From the NCBI GenBank assembly GCA_965229005.1, contig CBDDIP010000001.1:1-64000 (forward strand): DNA of 64,000 nucleotides, in the 5' to 3' direction. The notes beneath the pieces were generated by a model, which made no database searches, was not told the DNA's origin, and worked only from the letters and a program-made list of their open reading frames with translations. The position numbers and the translations under genes are program-made. Origin of the DNA: CBDDIP01 sp965229005 (GTDB lineage: Bacteria; Actinomycetota; Acidimicrobiia; Acidimicrobiales; Ilumatobacteraceae). This document shows positions 59,344-64,000 of this stretch, one piece after another; the stretch's first letter is position 1; each line of letters starts with the position of its first letter.

Positions 59344-60498
59344 ATGTCGCTCCCCCTCCCCCGCGGCTTTCGCGCGCACGTCACCAACGTCGGCGTGAAG
59401 GACAACACCGACGACTTCGTCGTCGTCGCCGCGGACGAGCCCTGCGTGGCCGCAGGGGTGTTCACCAAGAGCAGCTTCGCCGGCCCGAGCGTGCTGGTCA
59501 GCCGCGAGCACGTCGCCGATCACCGCGCCCGCGCGGTGGTGGTGCTGTCGAAGAACGCCAACGTCGCCACCGGCGCCGAGGGTCTGGCAAACGCCCACGA
59601 GGTGGTCGCAGGCGTCGCCATCTCGTTGGGTTGCGCGCCACACGAGGTGCTCATCGCCTCCACCGGGGTCATCGGTCGCCAGTACCCGATGGACCGCATC
59701 CGCACTGGGCTGCACTCCATCCCCTCGCCCTTGCCGGGCAACGATGCCGAGGCCGTCGCTCGCGGGATCATGACCACCGACACGGTGATGAAGGTGGCCA
59801 CCGCCTCGTGCGGTGAGGCGACGATCGTCGGCGTCGCCAAGGGCGTCGGCATGATCGAGCCGGACATGGCGACGTTGATCACGCTGATGTTCACCGACGC
59901 GGCCATCGGCGCCGACGACCTGGATCGCATCTTCCGCGGTGTGATCGACCGCACGTTCAACTGCGTCTCGGTGGACACCGACACGAGCACCAGCGACACG
60001 GCGATCATTCTCGCCAACGGTGCCGCCGGATCGATCGACCTCGACGACTTCGAGAAGGCGCTGCACGACGTCGCCCTGTCGCTGACCAAGCAGGTCGCCC
60101 GCGACGGCGAGGGCGCCGAGAAGCTGATCGAGGTCCACGTCGACGGAGCCTCCAGCGACGAGCAGGCCAAGCGCGTCGCCAAGGCGATCGTCAACTCACC
60201 GCTGGTGAAGACAGCCGTCCACGGCGCCGATCCGAACTGGGGCCGCGTGGCCATGGCGATCGGCAAGGCAACCTCGGCAGATGAGGTGGACCAGAGCGAC
60301 GTCGTCATCCGCTTCGCCGACCTCGAGGTCTACCCGAGCCCGTTGCACGACGCCGACCTCGATCGCCTGGCCGCCGTGATGCGCGCCGACGAGGTGCGCA
60401 TCCACGTCAGCCTCGCCGTCGGCCACCACGACGCAACCGTCTGGGGCTGCGACCTCACCGACGGCTACATCAGGATCAACGCCGACTACACGACATGA
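59344..60498 (+). CDS. argJ: ArgJ-type ornithine acetyltransferase (divergent, isolated)
   Basis: A 384-residue Ntn-fold enzyme. The self-cleavage site is Ala176-Thr177 in PDMATLIT, with Thr177 the nucleophile; the oxyanion pair T107-G108 sits in ASTGVIG and the last residues INADYTT are as usual. It normally moves acetyl from acetylornithine to glutamate. No other arginine gene is present, and two family stretches are changed: SKNANVATG instead of SGNANACTG, and TTDTVMK instead of TTDTxPK. Activity on another amino acid, as in clavulanate-type OAT2, is possible. ATG 2 bp after marR. Confidence 0.85.
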   Translation: MSLPLPRGFRAHVTNVGVKDNTDDFVVVAADEPCVAAGVFTKSSFAGPSVLVSREHVADHRARAVVVLSKNANVATGAEGLANAHEVVAGVAISLGCAPHEVLIASTGVIGRQYPMDRIRTGLHSIPSPLPGNDAEAVARGIMTTDTVMKVATASCGEATIVGVAKGVGMIEPDMATLITLMFTDAAIGADDLDRIFRGVIDRTFNCVSVDTDTSTSDTAIILANGAAGSIDLDDFEKALHDVALSLTKQVARDGEGAEKLIEVHVDGASSDEQAKRVAKAIVNSPLVKTAVHGADPNWGRVAMAIGKATSADEVDQSDVVIRFADLEVYPSPLHDADLDRLAAVMRADEVRIHVSLAVGHHDATVWGCDLTDGYIRINADYTT

Positions 60499-60867
60499 TT
60501 GGCCGAGCTGGCCGTGCTGGATTGCCGAGCTGGCGCCGGCAACAGCCTCACTGCGCACAGCGCCCGACGGCTGCTCCGCAGCGGCAACTGCCTCACTTCG
60601 CGATGAGGTATGAGCGGCCATAGGCCACCAACTTCTCATCGCGCTCGGGCACGACGCGGGTGAGGTGAGAGATGAGCGGCCATAGGCCACCAACTTCTCA
60701 TCGCGCTCGGTCACGACACGGCCGAGGTGAGAGATCTGCAGCCATGCGTCGCAGATCACTCACCTCACCGCTTCACGAGCATGAGTTGACCGACTCGAGT
60801 CGAGCGAGAACCCGACCGTGCCATCACCGCTTCACGAGCATGGGTTGACCAACTCAGGCCCAGCGAA
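60499..60867. repeat. Repeat-rich intergenic region with 62-bp and 32-bp direct repeats
   Basis: No gene is supported in this 369-bp gap between convergent argJ and an SDR. It holds a 62-bp tandem pair (60610-60671 and 60672-60733, differing at a handful of bases), each containing GGCC-ATA-GGCC and a GATGAG...CTCATC pairing, and a 32-bp direct repeat (60765-60796 and 60824-60855; core CACCGCTTCACGAGCATG). Short motifs of both recur in degenerate form at 60530-60610. Not a CRISPR: units are adjacent without spacers. Confidence 0.75.
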
Positions 60868-61644
60868 TCACTTCGGGGGCATGCGGATGCCGCCGTCGAC
60901 CCGGATGGTCTCGGCGTTCATGTAGCTGTTGGTGATGCACTCGACGACCATCGAGGCCAGCTCGTCCTGGAAGCCGAGGCGCTGCGGGAAGAGCACGCCC
61001 TTCTGCAGGTTCGCCTTGAACAGCTCGCTGTTCTCGCCCTCGCCGTAGATCGGGGTGTCGATCAGGCCGGGGGCCACGGTGTTGACGCGCACGCCGATCG
61101 CCGCGAGATCGCGGGCAATGGGCAGGGTCATGCCGACGACGCCGCCCTTGGACGACGAGTACGCGGCCTGCCCGATCTGACCGTCGAACGCAGCGACCGA
61201 AGCGATGTTGACGATCGCCCCGCGCTCGCCGTACTCCAGGGGCTCGCTGAGGCTCATCGCCGTCGCAGCGATGCGGATGCAGTCGAAGCTGCCGACGAGG
61301 TTGATCGCGATGACCTTCTTGTACGCGTCGAGGTTGGCGGCGGAGTCGTAGCTGCCGTCCTTGCCGACGGTGCGCTGCGCCCAGCCGATGCCGGCCGAGT
61401 TCACCAGCACGCGCACCGGGCCCATGCTCTTGGCCATCTCGACGGCGTTGATGATGTCCTCGGTCTTGGAGACGTCGACCTTGGCGAACGCGCCGCCGAT
61501 CTCGTCGGCGAGGGCGTTGCCCTTCTCCTCCTGGAGGTCGGCGATGACGACCTTGGCGCCGAGCGCGGCGAGGCGACGGGCCGCTGCGGCACCGATCCCC
61601 GATGCGCCGCCGGTCACGATTGCACTTGCACCCTTGATGTCCAT
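60868..61644 (-). CDS. SDR-family 3-hydroxyacyl-CoA dehydrogenase (HSD10-like)
   Basis: A 258-residue short-chain dehydrogenase. TGGASGIG at 11-18, Asp in VVIADLQEE (NAD preference), NSAGIGWA, and YSSSKGG near 168 for the Tyr/Lys pair. The PLEYGERGAIVNIASVAAFDGQIGQ-type stretch and GVLFPQRLG end match the type II 3-hydroxyacyl-CoA dehydrogenase (HSD17B10) group, used for branched or short acyl-CoAs and steroids. TATCGT is 8 nt before the ATG. Divergent from a CoA transferase gene that may act in the same pathway. Confidence 0.9.
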   Translation of the reverse strand: MDIKGASAIVTGGASGIGAAAARRLAALGAKVVIADLQEEKGNALADEIGGAFAKVDVSKTEDIINAVEMAKSMGPVRVLVNSAGIGWAQRTVGKDGSYDSAANLDAYKKVIAINLVGSFDCIRIAATAMSLSEPLEYGERGAIVNIASVAAFDGQIGQAAYSSSKGGVVGMTLPIARDLAAIGVRVNTVAPGLIDTPIYGEGENSELFKANLQKGVLFPQRLGFQDELASMVVECITNSYMNAETIRVDGGIRMPPK

Positions 61645-61710
61645 GGGTGGCGACGATACGCAACGGCGCCGGACGGCGACGATTCCAAGGCGGACACGTA
61701 GTCTCCGGGC

Positions 61711-62958
61711 GTGAGCACCCAGTCGACGGGACCTCTGGCCGGCTTCACGGTCGTCGAGGCGTGCCAGATGGTCGCCGGGCCGATGGCTGCGTCGATCTGC
61801 GCCGACCTCGGCGCCGAGGTGATCAAGGTCGAGGCACCGAACGGCGGGGATCGGATGCGCTACGTCGGCCACCGCGTGGGCGGGATCGGCGCGCTGTGGG
61901 CCGGCGTCAACCGCGGCAAGCGCGACGTGGTCATCGACCTGCAGCAGCCCGAGGGCGCGGAGCTGCTGCGGCGGCTGGTCACCGGCGTCGACGTGTTCAT
62001 CCAGAACTTCCGGCCGGGCGTGGCGGCTCGACTCGGCATCGACGAGCCGGCGTTGCGTGCGGCGAACCCGGACCTCGTCTACGTCAGCATCAGCGGCTTC
62101 GGCGACACCGGGCCGTACTCGCGGCAGAAGAGCTACGACTACGTCATCCAGGCGCTGTCGGGCATGGCTGCCCTGCAGCGCGACTCGTCCACCGGCGCAC
62201 CGTCGCTGCTGCGCAACATCGTCATCGACAAGGTCACCGCCCACACGGCGGCGCAGTCGATCATCGCTGCTCTCCTCGCTCGTGCGCGCGGGATGGGCGG
62301 ACAGCACGTGCGACTGTCGATGATCGACACCGCACTCGCGTTCCTCTGGCCCGACGGGATGATGCAGCACACGCTGCTCGACCCGTCGGTCGACGACGGC
62401 GGGCGGGTTGCGACCGGTCCTCACCTGACCGCCGAGTACCTCGTGCGGCCGACCGCCGACGGTCACATCGTCGTGCTGGCGACGTCGGAGCGACAGTTTC
62501 CCGGGCTGTGCCGAACGCTCGGCACCGAGCACTGGCTCGATGATCCACGCTTCGCCACACTCGCCGCACGCGAGGACAACGACGAGGTGCTGCAGGAGAT
62601 GATCTCCGTCGAGGTGGCTCGTTGGAACGGCCGGGCGCTGCTCGACGCACTGCACGTCAACGACATCCCGTGCTCGCTGATCACGCCGGTCGACGAGGTC
62701 CACCTCGATCCGCAGGTGATGCACAACGAGGTCCTGATCGAGCATGAGCGACCATGGCTCGGCCGAGTGCGTGAGCCGCGCCCACCAGCGATCTACTCGG
62801 CCACCCCTACTGCGCTCGGACGGCATGCGCCGAAGTTGGACGAGCACACCGACGAGGTGCTCGCCGAGCTCGGCCTCTCGCCCTCGGACATTGCCGACCT
62901 GCGCGCCCGCAAGGTCATCGGGCCGCGCCGTTCGAACAGCCGATCAGAAGAGCGTTGA
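61711..62958 (+). CDS. CaiB/BaiF-family (family III) CoA transferase
   Basis: A 415-residue CoA transferase, clearly related to the one at 36721. GFTVVEACQMVAGPMAASI, GAEVIKVEAP, FIQNFRPGVAARLGI and YVSISGFGDTGPY are the family signatures, with the catalytic Asp expected in VIDKVTA (about 172). Acyl donor and acceptor unknown; it probably activates a carboxylic acid for the SDR gene opposite. GTG start with TAGTCT 6 nt upstream. Its 3' end overlaps the convergent rnhA by 15 bp. Confidence 0.92.
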   Translation: MSTQSTGPLAGFTVVEACQMVAGPMAASICADLGAEVIKVEAPNGGDRMRYVGHRVGGIGALWAGVNRGKRDVVIDLQQPEGAELLRRLVTGVDVFIQNFRPGVAARLGIDEPALRAANPDLVYVSISGFGDTGPYSRQKSYDYVIQALSGMAALQRDSSTGAPSLLRNIVIDKVTAHTAAQSIIAALLARARGMGGQHVRLSMIDTALAFLWPDGMMQHTLLDPSVDDGGRVATGPHLTAEYLVRPTADGHIVVLATSERQFPGLCRTLGTEHWLDDPRFATLAAREDNDEVLQEMISVEVARWNGRALLDALHVNDIPCSLITPVDEVHLDPQVMHNEVLIEHERPWLGRVREPRPPAIYSATPTALGRHAPKLDEHTDEVLAELGLSPSDIADLRARKVIGPRRSNSRSEER

Positions 62959-63444
62959 CTGGCCCGGATCGGGACGGTTCGGCGCGTTCGCCGGGACGTC
63001 GAACGGGCCGGCGCTGGCGGCGACCGCAAGCCGATCGACGAGGTCGTTCATCGGGTCGCCGCTGTGCCCCTTCACCCACCGGAACGACGGCTGACGAACT
63101 TGGTAGAGCTCGATCAGCGGCATCCACAAGTCGGTGTTGGCCACCGGCTTCTTCGCCGCATTGCGCCAACCGTTCGCCTGCCAGCGGGCCCACCATCGGT
63201 CGCGGAAGCAGTTGACGACGTAGGTCGAGTCGGAGACGATCAGCAACGGACCCTCCAAGGCGCGCAGCGCCTCGAGCACCGCCTGCACCTCCATCCGCTG
63301 GTTGGTCGAGTGCGCCTCGCCGCCCGATCCGTTGGGCACGCCCTCCGGCGACACCGCCCATGCCCAGCCGCCGCGCCCGGGGTTGCCCGCGCAGGCGCCA
63401 TCGGTGAACACGGTCGTCACCGGGCGAGACGTCAGCGCGCTCAC
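62944..63444 (-). CDS. rnhA: Ribonuclease HI
   Basis: A 166-residue RNase H that cuts RNA in RNA-DNA hybrids. The four carboxylates are Asp15 (FTDGAC), Glu52 (QRMEV), Asp72 (SDSTYV) and Asp137 (NDLVDRLA), with His127 in KGHSGD. The basic-handle region is WWARWQANGWRNAAKKP. Length is near the E. coli enzyme plus a short Pro-rich tail. GTG start overlaps the stop of the upstream SGNH gene (GTGA). Confidence 0.95.
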   Translation of the reverse strand: MSALTSRPVTTVFTDGACAGNPGRGGWAWAVSPEGVPNGSGGEAHSTNQRMEVQAVLEALRALEGPLLIVSDSTYVVNCFRDRWWARWQANGWRNAAKKPVANTDLWMPLIELYQVRQPSFRWVKGHSGDPMNDLVDRLAVAASAGPFDVPANAPNRPDPGQSTLF

Positions 63445-64000
63445 GTCAACGCCTCGCGCACGAGCGCCGGTCCGAGGAACTCCGTGGCGATGGCCTCGGC
63501 TGCGTCGGGTGCCCAGTGGACGCCATCGGGACGGGCCGATTCATCCGTGTCGAGACCGGCTGCGGTGACGTAGCCGGCGAGATCGACGACGCGAACGGCG
63601 GGGTTGTCGGCGAGCTCATCCATCACCGAGTAGAGCACAGCGTGACGCGCCGGATCACGCTGACCGCCGGGTTGGTGCAACCAGAACGGATCGGGGATCG
63701 GCTCGCGTGCCCACACCACTCGCGACACGCCCGAGGCCAGGAGCTCGTCGGTGATCGTGGTGAACGACGCAGTGATCGCCGCGCCGAGGTCGGCGTCGAG
63801 CGGGGTCAACACCGGGCCACCAGACGTGAGGCGCCGGTCGAGCACGTCCCAGGAGGTGGAGATCAGGATGACGACATCGGGCCGCAGCGCTGCAACGTCA
63901 GCGGGCATGTCGGTTCGGATCCACGGCGAGCACGTTTCGTCGACGGATCGCTCCGCGTCAGGGAAGACGAGGAACCCTCCGGGGACCAGCCCGCAGCCGG
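63441..64000 (-). CDS. SGNH-domain protein, C-terminal part (acyltransferase-type), cut by window end
   Basis: An open frame runs off the right edge with no stop, so this is the 3' part of a longer gene. The visible 186 residues are an SGNH hydrolase-like domain: LRPDVVILISTSWDV, and near the end SARPDGVHWAPDAA holding the Asp and His of the catalytic set. Upstream CSPWIRTD is typical of the SGNH domain joined to a membrane acyltransferase-3 (OafA-like) part; that part would lie beyond the window. It overlaps rnhA by 4 bp. Confidence 0.78.
   Translation of the reverse strand, partial: GCGLVPGGFLVFPDAERSVDETCSPWIRTDMPADVAALRPDVVILISTSWDVLDRRLTSGGPVLTPLDADLGAAITASFTTITDELLASGVSRVVWAREPIPDPFWLHQPGGQRDPARHAVLYSVMDELADNPAVRVVDLAGYVTAAGLDTDESARPDGVHWAPDAAEAIATEFLGPALVREALT

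Noticed and set aside
60610..60855. Direct repeats that might be a CRISPR array
   Set aside because: Only two copies of each unit; the 62-bp units are adjacent with no spacers, and no cas genes are present. The RecB-like nuclease at 3651 is 57 kb away and stands alone.
61645..62847. N-terminal extension of the SDR gene at 60868
   Set aside because: The added part is antisense to the CoA transferase at 61711; the SDR domain starts naturally at ATG 61644 with its own -10 box.

Overview
The window is high-GC, gene-dense DNA from an actinobacterium. Mycothiol-linked genes (Mca and a mycothiol-type DinB-fold enzyme), two F420-type LLM oxidoreductases, a two-gene Ku/LigD-polymerase end-joining unit, an actinobacterial-type E2 and a DUF222/HNH gene all point to Actinomycetota. 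The many acyl-CoA dehydrogenases, SDRs and CaiB/BaiF CoA transferases fit Acidimicrobiia (Ilumatobacter-like), but that rank is inference. I see no insertion sequence, prophage, CRISPR array or rRNA; this is ordinary chromosome with several lineage-specific oddities.

Layout. 1-10 kb: lipid metabolism (MFE2-like SDR, acyl-CoA dehydrogenase, a PAP2 phosphatase next to a WS/DGAT acyltransferase), a tRNA-Tyr, a RecB-like Fe-S nuclease and an AttH/CrtC-like protein. 10-20 kb: S9 peptidase, small proteins flanked by hairpins, NudC divergent from a thiolase, secreted nuclease, YdjC deacetylase, Mca with a mini SCP2 protein, PEBP lipoprotein. 20-32 kb: PAS-GGDEF-EAL protein with a damaged EAL site, acyl-CoA dehydrogenase, a CPBP protease/DUF971/rhomboid cluster, a pore-like membrane protein, LLM oxidoreductase plus thioesterase, methyltransferase, HNH protein, amidase. 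32-45 kb: MFS transporter, ABC-F ATPase, a frameshifted lipoprotein, CoA transferase, LigD-Pol/Ku, carotenoid oxygenase, M24 peptidase, pirin. 45-51 kb: a minus-strand lipoate operon (lpdA, sucB, a single-polypeptide LipB-LipA fusion, an anchored protein). 51-56 kb: potassium module (OB-fold protein, S24/S26-like mini protein, two TrkA, KimA-like permease). 56-64 kb: TIGR01777 and FAD proteins, VOC, YceI divergent from MarR, an isolated ArgJ, a repeat-rich gap, SDR, CaiB/BaiF, RNase HI and the end of an SGNH protein.

Regulation. Roughly thirty genes have a TANNNT -10 box only 6-9 nt before the start codon, so most transcripts here are predicted to be leaderless; this also fixed several starts. 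A shared palindrome (TTGC-N4-GCAA) lies before pirin and twice between yceI and marR, suggesting a small MarR regulon. Several gene ends are marked by unusual GC-rich hairpins, three of which share a TTCTGGGCGG arm.

How the genes work together. The 46-51 kb operon builds, carries and re-oxidises lipoyl groups for a 2-oxoacid dehydrogenase. PAP2 plus WS/DGAT could turn phosphatidate into triacylglycerol. The dehydrogenases, thiolase, thioesterase and CoA transferases fit degradation of fatty or steroid-like acids. TrkA, TrkA and the KimA-like permease form a potassium unit.
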